Source: Proteles cristata cristata
Taxonomy: Eukaryota; Chordata; Mammalia; Carnivora; Hyaenidae
Assembly (NCBI GenBank): GCA_017311185.1
Contig: JAESUZ010001745.1
Coordinates: 186,001-250,000, forward strand
Direction: 5' to 3'
DNA length: 64,000 bases
Translations under genes and position numbers: made by a program
In this document: in pieces, positions 24,496-36,034 of the stretch
Layout: each line of letters begins with the position of its first letter
How positions within the stretch are numbered: position 1 is the first letter of the stretch
The notes under the pieces: generated by a model
What the model was told of the DNA's origin: nothing
The model's database searches: none
The model's input: only the letters and a program-made list of their open reading frames with translations

Positions 24496-24734
24496 TTTTA
24501 TATGTAAACATTGTTTTATATGTAAGCTGTGTGATTATATGCTCAGTATTTTGAATCCAAAGTCTAGAGTAATGTTTATTATAATAGAATGGTTAAACAT
24601 AATAGAAAAATGGCTATCTAGATCCCGTTGTGTGCAGACTCATATAAAGCAATTTCCTTGAGTGATATATGAAGGGTCTCCTCTTGTTCCCTTCTCTGGA
24701 AATAAGTTGTGTTTTCTTGGCTCTTCCCATGCAG

Positions 24735-24892
24735 CTGAAGAATAAGTTCATGAAAAAACTTCCACGTGATGCAGAAGCCTCCAACGTGCTTGTCGGGGAG
24801 GTTGACTTCTTGGATACTCCCTTCATTGCCTTTGTTCGGCTCCAGCAGGCAGTCATGCTGGGTGCCCTGACTGAGGTCCCTGTGCCCACAAG
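24735..24892 (+). CDS. SLC4A4: SLC4A4 (NBCe1) coding exon: cytosolic domain, dimer-arm region
   Basis: This 158-nt exon encodes 52 codons plus two bases, from [16 protein letters not shown] to [10 protein letters not shown]. The protein is the electrogenic sodium/bicarbonate cotransporter of the plasma membrane, which moves Na+ with bicarbonate or carbonate and sets epithelial acid-base transport. This exon belongs to the cytosolic band-3-like domain; [19 protein letters not shown] and the following [10 protein letters not shown] are conserved across SLC4 Na+-coupled members. The acceptor is ttggctcttcccatgcag and the donor ag|gtaagc; the exon starts in phase 0 and ends after two codon bases, matching the next exon. 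The upstream exon is outside the window. Assignment to SLC4A4 rather than SLC4A7/8/10 rests on recalled similarity of the joined peptide, especially the linker exon. Confidence 0.97.
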
Positions 24893-25064
24893 GTAAGCTA
24901 CTCCCTGACCTGCTGGGGTCTGCAGTGTGCTTATAGAGAAATCATGGCTAGATAATCAGCAGAATGAGGATACATCCAGAGCAAGCATATCGGAAGGGTT
25001 TAATCTGAAATAATGATTTAGCTCATCTTTCATGCTCTCAAATTGCTTGGCACTTGTACAGGAG

Positions 25065-25255
25065 TAATAATAACAATTATAATAATTAACTGGGCCAGGT
25101 ACTAGTTTATTCTTATGGATTAGTCATTTTAATTCTCATAATATGTTTAAATTATAAACTAGGATTTGCAGATAAACTGAATCTGAGAGTTTAAGTAACT
25201 TGTCCAAGGTCATACCGATGGTAAATGGTTCAGAGGTCAGAGTTGCTTTCATTTG
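25065..25255 (-). mobile_element. MIR remnant, antisense
   Basis: ggccaggtactagtttattc, gagagtttaagtaacttgtc, caaggtcataccgatggtaa in MIR complement order. Confidence 0.78.
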
Positions 25256-25279
25256 CTCTATGTTTTATCAGAAAATTGA

Positions 25280-25345
25280 CAGTATGTACATACATATATA
25301 CATACATGTAAGTATATATGTGTATATATACACACATATATAGGA
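25280..25345. repeat. Alternating purine-pyrimidine TA/CA/GT tract
   Basis: gtacatacatatatacatac followed by tatatgtgtatatatacaca; partly self-complementary and likely to vary in length. Confidence 0.82.
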
Positions 25346-25926
25346 CAGTCATTAAGTTGCACACTTAAATTTGCACACTTTCCTGTTATATGTTGTATAC
25401 ATTCTTATCCTAAAAGGATGCATATTACAGTTATTATGATCATGTACTCACTACACCACAGAGTACCTCAGAAGTCATCCAGTTTATCTGCCTTGCTGCT
25501 GAACTCAAGAGTTAGAAGGCTGACTTATGGAGTGCAGTAGGTGAACAGAAGCTAATGCTTCACTTCAGCTTATGCTGAAGAAGAGTTTAAAGATCTGCTT
25601 GTAAACTTTGACTTAACACCATAAAATTATCATATGAATAGGAACTTTGAGGATGGTGCTTTTTGTGGGTACAAGGCAAGGACAGGTGACTTTTCTCTTT
25701 TTAATTTTCCTCAGGTGGGCAGGAAGGGCTGTGACTCCTCAGTGATCTCAGATGGTCTTGGCATGATAAACTGACAGACACAAGGGGCTCCAGGTTTGCT
25801 TTGAGCCACGTTAGGAGGAAAAATCATAACATTTCCTCATGACCTTCCCATTCATAGATTACAGGCTACTTTTTCTTATCAAATGGATATTTTCTCCCAT
25901 TTTTATATTTCTTATACACTTTATTT

Positions 25927-26136
25927 TATTTTTTTTAAATCTTTATTTTTGAGAGAGAGAGACAGAGACAGAGTGTGAGCAAAGAGGGGCAGAGAGAGAG
26001 GGAGACAGAATCCAAAGGAGGCTCCAGGCTCTGAGCTGTCAACACAGAGCTTGACACAGGGCTTGAACTCATGGACTGTGAGATCATGACCTGAGCTGAA
26101 GTCAGATGCTTAACTGACTAAGCCACCCAGGCACAC
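25927..26136 (-). mobile_element. CAN-SINE, antisense
   Basis: Tail complement, (ga)n tract, gctgtcaacacagagcttga, ggcttgaactcatggactgt, gccacccaggcaca. Confidence 0.93.
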
Positions 26137-27429
26137 TAATATGTCTTAGACACTTAAAATTGGAATAATACTGGTCATTAGTAGGCAGTCATTGGACAAA
26201 TGGTAGAGAAAAGGAGATGATCGTAACATATTCAATTAATGTGATTATCATGATTTGTGTTTTCTGTAACTTAGTTGTTCACTTGAAAACATTCCAGCAG
26301 AGCCTTGCAGTTCTATCTGAGCAATCACCTGGCGAACAGCTAGCTGACTCAGATCAGGGCTGATGTCCAGCTCCTGCATTCTATGGTTTTGTTTATGTCT
26401 CTGTGGACTGATTTTACTGGGGCTTGAAAGAGAAAAACATGCCAAGAGGTGTTAAATTGCTCTTGCATTTTCATTTTTCTTATTCTTCTTTAGAGGCTGC
26501 AAGTAAAAAATATTTCAGAGGGCTTTTATTTAACAATAATACAAGTTCGTTGAGTAGCAAATCATAACCGTTTGTGTATCCCTCTTATCATCTGCTCCTG
26601 TCTGGCGCATTCTTTTCTTCCATACAGGAGAGTGGTACTAGTCTGGAGGTGAAATACAGCATCATTGAATTAACAAAGGGAACCCAGCGATTCAAGGGAA
26701 TGTAATTCAATAATGTCAAAACTATTTCAGGGCAATAATCTGAACAATATATCCAAGCATGTTAACGTTTTTCCAGGAAATAGTTTTATCCATTTGCTGT
26801 CCTCTGAACCAGTGCATGCTATAATCACTGCGTAGGGAGTCTCATTAGCCTTTTTGTGTCTGAGTTATGTGGGGCCATTTACAATGGCTGCATCCTGTGA
26901 AATCCAATCAAGGAAATCCCACAAGGAATGTGGTAGTCGTGAAGAACTGCGCAGGACTCAGCCATGTGGCCCAACGTGCTGTCCTGTCACTGCAGGGAAA
27001 CCTGAAAAGTCTGTTTTGGTGTACATTTTGTAATGGTCATTTTTCCCAGGAGGTGGAAGAAAGTTATGCTCTTATGTTTATTATTGCTATTATTGCTATT
27101 GATAATAAGTGATGTTAGTGCCATGCACCTTTTAAGAAGTGTGGATCTAGCGGCTCTCTGTAGTGCCCACAAGTTTCTATATTTACCCTATTATGGGCTT
27201 AATGTTCTGCTTGCACCAGGGCTACAGCCAGCTGGGTGGACATTCTGTGCTTAGGGGTCCTGCTTGCCATCCACGTGAAAGCAAGCAAACCATCTGTTGA
27301 TACTTCGTGACTTCGTAGGATATGCTTATGATTTTCCTAGCATCCTGCAGATACTTTGCTTGTTATCATCTTCTATATGTCCATAGAGGCTGCTGCAAAC
27401 TCATATTTATGATCTATGTGGGGGATAAT

Positions 27430-27545
27430 GACTATTTGTTATTCCCATTTCACAGTTAAGAGATGGAGGTCAAGGGAAGATTCACTATCAGTGCTAGAAA
27501 TAGAACTGCACATTTCTGACTCTGAAGCCAGGCTTTTAGGGAGAA
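27430..27545 (-). mobile_element. MIR remnant, antisense
   Basis: attcccatttcacagttaag and ctgactctgaagccaggctt. Confidence 0.65.
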
Positions 27546-30509
27546 TCTAAGGAGCTATTTAGAATGGATTAGAATAAAATACTTAAGGTTTTTTTTTTCC
27601 CATGAAGAAAAATTAAAGCCCCTGATCTGTTTGTTCTTTTGTGATCTCAATTTTCACATTTAAGGAAAATAGTTATTCTGTAAGTTCTAGTCCTCTAGGA
27701 ATTTAGAGTGTTTACCCTTTTCGTATTGCTGTAAGTTAATATATATTTTGTTATAAATGATTTCCCTGAAAGAAGCAGTTTGTGCTTAATTATCAAAACC
27801 GTAGAAAATCTTATTAGAGGGACTGGGACAGTGGTCCAGCTTCTTCAATTCTGTCTTGTCCGACGCTTTAGCTGCTATTTACCATATGTAATGTGGCTGG
27901 TTGTGGTGGGTTTGTGGGCCCCACCCATCTATTGTGGAAGCTACAGTTCAGCCATAATTTCTAAAACTGCTAAATATGAATAATGGCTTATTTGATTCAC
28001 TGCCGTTTTGAGAGCAGGGAGTAAAGGATTGGTACACGCTGAGTTTATTCTAGAAATAGCTGTGATATATCAGGAAGGGAGGGGTGCATATCCTTTCTAC
28101 AAAGATTGAGTGGTTTAGGAAGGCTGGCTCTTCTTCTGATACTGTGCTCTGCTTCTGCCTATAATTATTTTTGTGAATATGAGTACAGTCCACTGGTTCC
28201 GGACAGAGATCATCTGGTACTTATTTTTGTTATGGAGATTGCTAGAGGCATCCTCCCCAGGCATAATTAGGTATGTGAAAAAGCTCGCAAGAGTAGAAGG
28301 GCCTCAAGAAGATACTTGTGACAGCCAGCATTAGTAAAGATTCTAACTATGACTTTATTTCTAGTTATGAGTGAATAAAAAGAACTCAGTAGCATAAATT
28401 AATTTCTTTTCCCCAGCTGTCAACATGAGCTGTGCCCTTCCAGCCACATAAATGTGATGTTTATTCTAATTTGTTAATAAGGAAAAAAGCTTCTGGTTAA
28501 AAATAACATCTGTCCATTGACAAAAAACAGCTTGGGTCATGAAAGGAGTTTTCAGTACATTATAAAAGCTGAGTTTGGCAAGACGTACTTCTGTCATAAA
28601 AGTTGTAACAGCTTTTGCTTCTTTGAGGGGTTAAAGGGGAAAGAACATGTTTCAGGCAGAAAGAACTACTTGATGAGTTTTTCTGCATTGCTAGTTTTCC
28701 AGATCTCTCATCTCCATTTCAAGAATGCAGTCCAAAATCAGGGGCTTCTTCGGAATTTCTGTTCCTACAGATGAAATTCTTGACCGGAAGTGATGTTTCC
28801 TGGTACTTATAGATGGCCAGATTTCTTCTGTTTCTTTTAAGAGGTTGAATTTACTGAATGGTTCCTAACTGGAGAAATGGAAAATTTTAGCTGATAATGT
28901 AACATTTGATTTCTGTTGGGCCCTTGATGATTCTCCATTAAAGAACAAATCAGTATATATGTGTTAATAAATATTAGTATATTATATGTAATATATATGT
29001 GTTTTTTTTAAATAAAAAAATACATTACCCAGAAAAGAGAAATTGTACCTTTATATCTAACTTACTGAAACAATATAATTCTTATATACTGGGTTTATTG
29101 CTATAATGTATGTTATAGTCACTATTGGTATGCTACTTCCATTCATCCTTTGGTATTATTTAGCAAAGACCAGAGTAAATATTTACAGAGAATGTATTGC
29201 TTCATCCCAGAGGGCTTACGTTAGAGACTCCATTACTCTCGGCCCTTGGGATGGCTATCCATCATCTGCCAAAGTTTATATTTGAGGACTATTGACAATG
29301 GGAGTATTTGTCTCACTTTCTAACAAGATAGCATCTTGTCTTTGTTGTCATAGAGTCAACCTGATAATTAATTCATGTGTCAGTTGATAAATGTGTATTT
29401 CCATAATGTGTATTTGTAAATTATAATCATGATGGAGACATTAGGGCAAAGTAGGAAGAGGCGCAGAGTGGAAAGATCTTAGGTATTATGTCTTACTGAA
29501 AAACTAATATTCAGTCACATTAAAATAACAAAAAATGGCAAGTAAAGGAAACCCATTTTTTAAAAACGTGTGAATAAGTAAAAGATCCAGGTACTCAGTA
29601 TTCTCTCTTTCTGCCCTGAATCCCCTCCCCCTCCTTTGTCCAAAACTAAGTTGTTATTTTCTTGCCTGACAGCTGGCCATTGCTAGACTCACTGACATGA
29701 TTGGGAAATGTGACCAGTATTGTAGGTGTTCCTAAATGGGATTTCTATTTTGCTTAGGTAGTTAAATATTTTTGCATATGTTGCACTCAAATCAGTGATC
29801 AGTCCCTTTTGTAGAGTATATTTTACTGTCATTAAGAAGCATTTCATAATACTGTATGTAGGGGTGTATAATTTTGGGCCAGCTTCAAAGGAAGAAAAGT
29901 TCTAGTATCAACCGAACTTCAATATTAGAAGAACTAGAATCCAATTTTAATAATCACTTTCTTCATACTTGAACAGACTTTCATGCCTGCTGATTGCTTT
30001 TGCTTTTTCATCTACTGTGATAACATTTGAAAGTGAGTGTGCTGCCTCATGCCAGAACTGGTTTCTAAGCAAACAAGCATTGAATGGTTTTATGGTTATT
30101 TTGATATAAAGTCTGAATATTCAAACTTTCAGATACCTTCTTACAGTCTTAATTTCTTTTTTTTTCCCCTTCCCCCTTTGGACTGAATTTTATAATGAAA
30201 AAAAGAAATTGTTTATTCAAGGGCTTTTTGGAATAGACCCTAACGCTTTGAAGAGTACTTGCTGTTAGCCCATTTTTATTTAAAGTGAGGTATATAAATA
30301 AATAAGTATAAAATAAAAATTTTATTAAACAAGTCCTATGCCCGGTGCTATGAAATTTTACCTGCAATTTCTTGTCCCTAGCTAAGTATCCACAGCATCT
30401 TTCCCCAGGGTGACCTGTGGGAGTCATTCTAGTTAGCTTTTCTCTGTTGAATTATATAACCCTGTGTATATATTGGGCAGGTAATGTAAGGCACATTGTG
30501 TGTTGAAAA

Positions 30510-30715
30510 GAACAGGAGGTGAGAAGGCCTATCTACTGTCTCTCATTTACTAGGCCCAGTCTTTGGCTCATCCACTGACCTCCTTGAGCCTCAGTATGCT
30601 CACCATTAAACAGGAATAGGACACCTCTCCTTATTGCAAAAGGGTATGTGGAGTTTAAATGAGGTGATGAATATGAAATGCTTTGTAAGCTTTAAAAAGC
30701 TGAGTAGATGTGATG
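30510..30715 (+). mobile_element. MIR remnant, sense
   Basis: cttgagcctcagtatgctca, ccattaaacaggaataggac, gagtttaaatgaggtgatga and gaaatgctttgtaagcttt. Confidence 0.75.
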
Positions 30716-31556
30716 TGATCATTTTTATTGCCCTTATTGCCTCCATATTAGGTAAGACATGATCATCAGCAAGGCAGAGATGTATCTATCATTGCCTTTA
30801 ATATATTTTTTCTTATTCACTTACTTGGTGGGTTTCTTCCTCCCTAGTTGAGACATGAACCAAAGTGGGGATAAGCTCATTATTGCAGATTCCAGGACCT
30901 ACTTACTGTGGAGCAATGCGTGTATATTATCAAGAAAACAAGTTTGGAGAGGAAAAATGAGGACACTCACAAAAGAATTTTAACTTTCCATGAATGATGC
31001 TTTATTTTGAATTTCTCTCATAGTTTTCTTTCTTTACTTTGGCTGTCAGCATGTGGCTTTCTTGTAGAAGACTTGGTTTTGCTGACTTCTAGTCACTTCT
31101 GAGCAGAAATATTTCTTAAAAGTATGGAGAGGATCATTTGTCACTGTTCATATGAGTAAGGAAAAGTCAGAGAAACCTGAAGATGTACTAAGTCTTTCTA
31201 GTTATTGTGCTTAATGGGTTTTCTCCAAAGATTCTGAAAGTCAGGAGAAATGGAGACAGAAGAAAGTTTAGGAAAGAAAGATTGACTGACTCCCAAAGTG
31301 AAGTTTTCCTGTGAAGTAACTTCTCAGGGTTTCCATGTTAAATTCTTCTTTGCCTCCAAAGAAACAACAATTTGTATTTCATGATAGTGTGAAAGAGTAT
31401 CTTTCATATTACCAAGAGGATCACCTTTGTTTTAAAGATGAATTCTAGACCTAAGCTTTTTTTTTTTTAAACTATGATAAACGTGTCTCAGTGTTATATA
31501 CACTTGACTTTGATGAAATGTGTTTTATAGCCTTTGCTTCTTTCCTCTTCCATTAG

Positions 31557-31644
31557 GTTCTTGTTCATTCTCTTAGGTCCTAAGGGGAAAGCCAAGTCCT
31601 ACCATGAGATCGGCAGAGCCATTGCCACCCTGATGTCTGATGAG
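31557..31644 (+). CDS. SLC4A4: SLC4A4 (NBCe1) coding exon: cytosolic domain
   Basis: This 88-nt exon completes a split Arg codon (AG|G) and then gives 29 codons, [20 protein letters not shown] followed by AIATLMSDE. It continues the folded cytosolic domain that regulates NBCe1 and helps dimerisation. FLFILLGP and the [15 protein letters not shown] helix are family hallmarks shared by Na+-coupled SLC4 proteins. The acceptor is tttcctcttccattag and the donor GATGAG|gtaggg. It ends in phase 0. The reading frame is open and continuous with both neighbours. Confidence 0.97.
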
Positions 31645-33908
31645 GTAGGGAATCTGGAATGTGGTGATCTGTGAATGTCCCATTTCTATAGTTTTCATAC
31701 TATGAATTGGCTGTCACAATTTATTCAATTCAAATTATGTGGTCACTGGCCCTCTTTATGGCATAAGGTACAATCATCCATGGTAGATGAGCTGATCTCA
31801 ACACAGTTTTCAGAAGATAAATTTTATGTTGGAATAAAACATAATTTCCTTTCTTTTTGTAAGCATTTGCAATTCTTAAAATGGATATATGTTAAATATT
31901 CTTTAAAATGTTCAAATCACCATATTAACTTAAACTTTACCTCTTAAAATGCTTAATATATTCCATCCTGGGAGTTCAAGTGTCCTTATACCATATTGTT
32001 TCAGAAATAATGGGTTTATCTATAAAGCAATGTGTAATAAAATGCATCATGCATTTTTTCCTTAGGTATCAGAAAGCACCTGTTTTTATGGTCTTCTTAT
32101 CTTGTGGGAAGGAATTACACACATGCTAAAATGCATTAGCAGCCGTTACCGCAGAGTTCCTAGCGCTTCGGAGTTATAACCTTACTCTCATAACAGCTTG
32201 AATGTTGTTCACACATTTTATATATGATGAAACCCTAAACTAGTCTCATACTAGGAGAAATACAGTTAGGATATAGAATTACTGATTTTCCTTCTGTGTC
32301 TTTCCAGCTTCCTGTTTTCCCAAATGTTTCAGTATTGCTTTATTACTTGATTTGTTAGCTTCTCTGTGTGTTAAGTGAAGAATAGGGCATTTAGTTATGG
32401 AAGCTTTATTTGGTGATTACTCAGATGGTTACTTAATGTGGGACTGAGAGCATTTTTGACGTATAGCTATGCTGGTTCTTCCCCCTTGAGGCAAATAAGC
32501 ATCTCAGGGGGCTCTTTTATTTATTTTCGTGTGTTTACATTTTCTGTTTTAAAAAATCCTGTCTCCTAGGATGCAGTAATTAGAACAGCTTTAGGCTCTA
32601 AGTGACAGAAAAATGTGATTTATAGTGGCTTGAACTATTTGGGGCTTACTTGGAGGTAGGTAGTTGCTAGAGTTGGTTTAACTTAACTGTTTCATGATCA
32701 ATCAAGAGCCAAGGCTCTTGCTTTCTGGCCTTAAGATGGCTACTGTAGCCATCTCTTCCATATTCAAGGTTGGGGCCAGGGGGAGGGGAGACCATGGGTG
32801 GGGGGAGAGCTGGGAGAAAGGGAGCAGGAAATGTTAGAGTGTCGATCGCTTCTAACAGGTATTCTAAAGGTTTCACAGACAGCTTTGTTCTTTAATCTCA
32901 TTGGTCAGAACTGTCAATTCTAATCTGCAGGGGAGGCTGGAAAAGCGACCCCCTGACTCTCCAGGCTCTCAAGTAGCTAGAGCACCACAAATGAGGTGCT
33001 GGCATTTTGTACTGCTCTAATCTTAACCTCACAACCCCCAGACCATCACATGTAATTTGTTTGATAGCTTTTAACAATTCTTGCAGAGGCGAAGAGATTT
33101 ACTAGCAATCTTTAAGAACAGGTAAGGATGTCGAGCAGGGCCATCTTCTCTCCTAGAGACTAAAGAATTTAACTTATGAGGTATGCAAAGCTTATGCATA
33201 AAGGACTTTCAGGTCCTCAGCTAGGTTAGAAGAATGGAATGGTTGGGAAAGAGGATTATTTAAATTCTGGAGGTCCTTCTTGGATATCTGTATAAAAGGC
33301 ATGAAACATTTGCTGCCTTGCATAGTTTAGTTAGTGCCTTGCTAAAAGGATAGAGAGATGATCACCTGCTTAAAGCCCTTTGCATTGTGTGTTACCAGCA
33401 TAACTTAGATTTTTCTTTTTTTAATAGCTAACATTATTTGTGTTTAAGAGCTGCAGTGTTTGGGTCTTAACCTGATCTTAACACTCAGCTTGAATTTTTC
33501 CTTTTTGAATTACCAGCAATGCTTTGCCCCAGTCATTTTTATTTCAGAGAATGACTCTTCTGTATATTTCTCCAAGCCATGTTCATCTGGCTTTCACAGC
33601 AACTATATCAGTAATGGTACATACCAGTGGGAGATGAAAGGCAATGTTGTTTTACAGTATTGATTAGAAAGACATATAAAAGAAACACAGCTGTTTTCTC
33701 ATGCCTCCACTTATATTCATTCTCTGGGTTCAAAATCAGAATACCAAAATAGCTTGGGACAAGCTGCTAGGAAATATGAGAATATGATTATATTAAATAT
33801 ATATGAAATGTTTAAGTGGATTCAAGGCTGCCTTTCTGAGGCTTGACATGCCGTGAGGTATGTAGAGAGTTCTCTTGTTGGATCAGCACATCTCTTATTA
33901 TTCTTTAG
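31645..33908 (+). other. SLC4A4: SLC4A4 intron
   Basis: A 2.3-kb phase-0 intron with GT-AG ends. I see no SINE or LINE copy in it and no further exon. A short purine/G-rich stretch lies near 32765-32830. The ORFs inside are short and have no recognisable product. Confidence 0.93.
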
Positions 33909-34063
33909 GTGTTCCATGACATTGCTTATAAAGCTAAAGACAGGCAGGACCTGATTGCTGGTATTGACGAGTTCCTAGATGAAGTCATTGTTCTTCCACC
34001 TGGGGAATGGGATCCAGCAATCAGGATAGAGCCTCCGAAGAGTCTTCCATCATCAGACAAAAG
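33909..34063 (+). CDS. SLC4A4: SLC4A4 (NBCe1) coding exon: end of cytosolic domain
   Basis: This 155-nt exon has 51 codons plus two bases, starting [20 protein letters not shown] and ending [10 protein letters not shown]. It forms the last folded part of the cytosolic N-terminal domain: an Ile/Leu-rich helix, [17 protein letters not shown], and a Pro/Ser-rich exit. VLPPGEWDP is strongly conserved in the family. The acceptor is ctcttattattctttag and the donor GACAAAAG|gtaaat. The two trailing bases AG join the A of the next exon to make Arg. Confidence 0.97.
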
Positions 34064-34696
34064 GTAAATTATCAGGCAATTGGGAGTTTTCATCCTTGAG
34101 AAGGAGGTTGTATTCAGAAGAAGAAATGGGGTCACATGACTGACCTAATACTGTGTTTTTAAAAGTTCACATTTAACTTGATTATTATCTCAAATGAATC
34201 ACATATGTACTTCAGTTTGACATTTTGCCGATGCTGTAAAATGAGTGTTATATGTTGTAATGTTCTTCTGTGATTGCAAATTAGAGATCTCAGATTATAA
34301 TATTGGAATACATCATAGAGATTTTTGGGATATGTTGGGGACTTCCTGCACATGTAGAAGATTGGTTTACTCACGACGAGTCCATGTAGATCTAAGAGGT
34401 TAAGAAATTAGGTGAGATGATTGGAGAAGCCACTTTCTGGAAATCTGTTATTTTCCAGGTGAAACAGTTACTGTTTTATAAAGTATGCAACTCATTCAGC
34501 TTTTTATTCATCAATCATTTGTCTTCCCTCCAAATATAACACTTTAAGAGTTGTATGTTAGGGTGGCAAAGGAAATAATGATCTTTCTCCCAAAGAGTTT
34601 TCAGGTCATCCCTTTGTTAGTCCAGTGCATGACACAGATAAGATGCAAATAAATAAAATAAACTGATATTCTCTTGGACTCTGTTGTCTCACTTAG
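34064..34696 (+). other. SLC4A4: SLC4A4 short intron
   Basis: A 633-nt phase-2 intron between the exons ending SSDK and starting KNMYSGG. GT-AG ends are present. No repeat is recognised inside. Confidence 0.94.
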
Positions 34697-34816
34697 AAAG
34701 AATATGTACTCAGGTGGAGAGAATGTTCAGATGAATGGGGACACACCCCATGATGGAGGCCACGGAGGAGGAGGAGGAGGACATGCAGATTGTGAAGAAT
34801 TGCAGCGAACTGGACG
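34697..34816 (+). CDS. SLC4A4: SLC4A4 (NBCe1) coding exon: Gly-rich linker before TM1
   Basis: This 120-nt exon completes an Arg codon, then encodes 39 residues: [20 protein letters not shown], a His-Gly tract, and [10 protein letters not shown], plus two bases of the next Arg. It is the flexible linker joining the cytosolic domain to the membrane domain. [20 protein letters not shown] is what I recall as distinctive of SLC4A4 among its paralogues, so this exon carries most weight in naming the gene. Bases 34764-34781 are six GGA codons in a row ([10 protein letters not shown]), longer than the four Gly I recall in human. The acceptor is ttgtctcacttag and the donor GGACG|gtaact. A SINE lies only about 45 bp past the donor. 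Confidence 0.97.
34764..34781 (+). repeat. SLC4A4: (GGA)6 coding repeat
   Basis: Six GGA codons encode a Gly run within the NBCe1 linker; the identical codons make slippage likely. Confidence 0.92.
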
Positions 34817-34859
34817 GTAACTGATGGATTATTTTGCCATTCATGAGAATCTATTTCAT

Positions 34860-35074
34860 TTTTTAAAATGTTTATTTATTTTGAGAGAGAGACAGAGGAC
34901 ATGCTTGCATGTACAAGCAAGTAGGGGAGGGGCGGAGAGGGAGAGAGAGAATCCCAAGCAGGCTCTGCGTTGTTAGCACAGACCCCACTTGGGGCTTCAT
35001 CTCACAAACATGATCATGACCTGAGTGCAAATGAAGAGTCAGCTGTTCAACTGACTGAGCCATCCAGGCATCTC
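34860..35074 (-). mobile_element. CAN-SINE, antisense, 44 bp past an SLC4A4 donor
   Basis: Begins ttttttaaaatgtttattta and ends gagccatccaggcatctc. It lies just after the donor at 34817 without disturbing the splice site. Confidence 0.92.
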
Positions 35075-35149
35075 GATGAGGATCTCTTTAGATCTTAATT
35101 TCCCTTCATCTTCCTATCAGCATTTTATTCCCTGGTTTGTATATTTGTT

Positions 35150-35560
35150 CAGCCAACAGATATTTTATATTGATTAATCACAGGCACTGGGGAGGCAACA
35201 GTGAATTAAACAAAAACGCTTTGTCCTTTGGGGTTTTCCTTTGTAATTGTGGGAGACAAACAATGAGAAAATTAAAAAGTGTGGTGATGGTTTAATGGGG
35301 AAAACTAAAGCAGAAGTAGGGAGTTTAGTGATAGGAGAAGGGCATTCCACTTTAAAGAGGATGCTCAGAGAAAGCCTTACAGCAAATTGCAGCACATGAG
35401 GAAAGTCCTGAAGGAAGTAGAGATAGACCCAGCAGAAGTGAGGTAGGGGGAGACAACAGCAGAATGCCTGGTGTGTGCTGGGTTGGCATCCAGGCCATGA
35501 AGTGAGGAAGGAGGTGGTAGAGAAAAAGCCAGCGGGTCTATAGGTGGGTGTGAGTCTGTA
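35150..35560 (-). mobile_element. L2 LINE remnant, antisense
   Basis: gccaacagatattttatatt, aggcactggggaggcaacag, ggagacaaacaatgagaaaa and agaagggcattccactttaa read as the reverse complement of the L2 3' region. Strongly diverged. Confidence 0.7.
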
Positions 35561-35822
35561 GCAGGAAGACGGAATCATGTGTTGTCTTGTGATTTTCTCC
35601 CTTTTCTGTACATTTATTCACAGGTGGGTAACATGGTACAGAAATGGGAAACTCACAGGTCATAGTCTCCTTATCCTGCAGTTGGGAATTCAAGTTTCCC
35701 AGATTGCTCTTGTAAATCTCTTTTTATGATAATTGCTCCTTTTCTTTCCACTATTAGGTTCTCCATTTCATTTTGGGTTAAGTAAAATTTTAAGTAGGAT
35801 ACTCATTTTATAAAGACAGGAC

Positions 35823-36034
35823 TTTAAAAAAATTTTTTTTTGAGAGAGAGAGAGAGAAAAGAGAGCATGCAAGCAGGAGGAGGGACAGAGAGAGAGTGGG
35901 GAGGAAGACAGAGGACCCCAAACAGTCTCTGCACTGACAGCAGAGAGCCTGATGTGGGGCTCAAACTCACAAATCATGAGATCATGACCTGAGCCGAAGT
36001 CAGACACTCAACCAACTAAGGCACCCAGGAGCCC
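35823..36034 (-). mobile_element. CAN-SINE, antisense
   Basis: (ga)n tract, ctgcactgacagcagagagc, gagatcatgacctgagccga, and a decayed head complement aaggcacccaggagccc. Confidence 0.92.

Larger units (their letters stand above)
1..24734 (+). other. SLC4A4: SLC4A4 intron (5' end outside window)
   Basis: No coding exon of SLC4A4 or another gene was recognised here. The first exon in the window begins in mid-protein, so this stretch is inferred to be the intron before it, at least 24.7 kb long. It holds SINEs, MIR and L2 remnants, one carnivore L1 3' end, two snRNA fragments and simple repeats, each listed separately. The stretches at about 1-2570, 2640-4140, 5650-8190, 8390-9620, 12230-13980 and 15700-17390 contain AT-rich unique-looking sequence in which I see nothing I can name. 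No CpG island or promoter was seen. A missed short exon cannot be excluded by eye. Confidence 0.75.
24893..31556 (+). other. SLC4A4: SLC4A4 intron
   Basis: A 6.7-kb phase-2 intron with GT-AG ends. It holds MIR fragments (25065, 27430, 30510), an AT-rich alternating repeat near 25280, one antisense CAN-SINE (25927) and a juxtaposed AG|GT motif at 30751. The stretches 26140-27430, 27550-30500 and 30720-31556 contain no repeat or exon that I can name. Confidence 0.93.
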
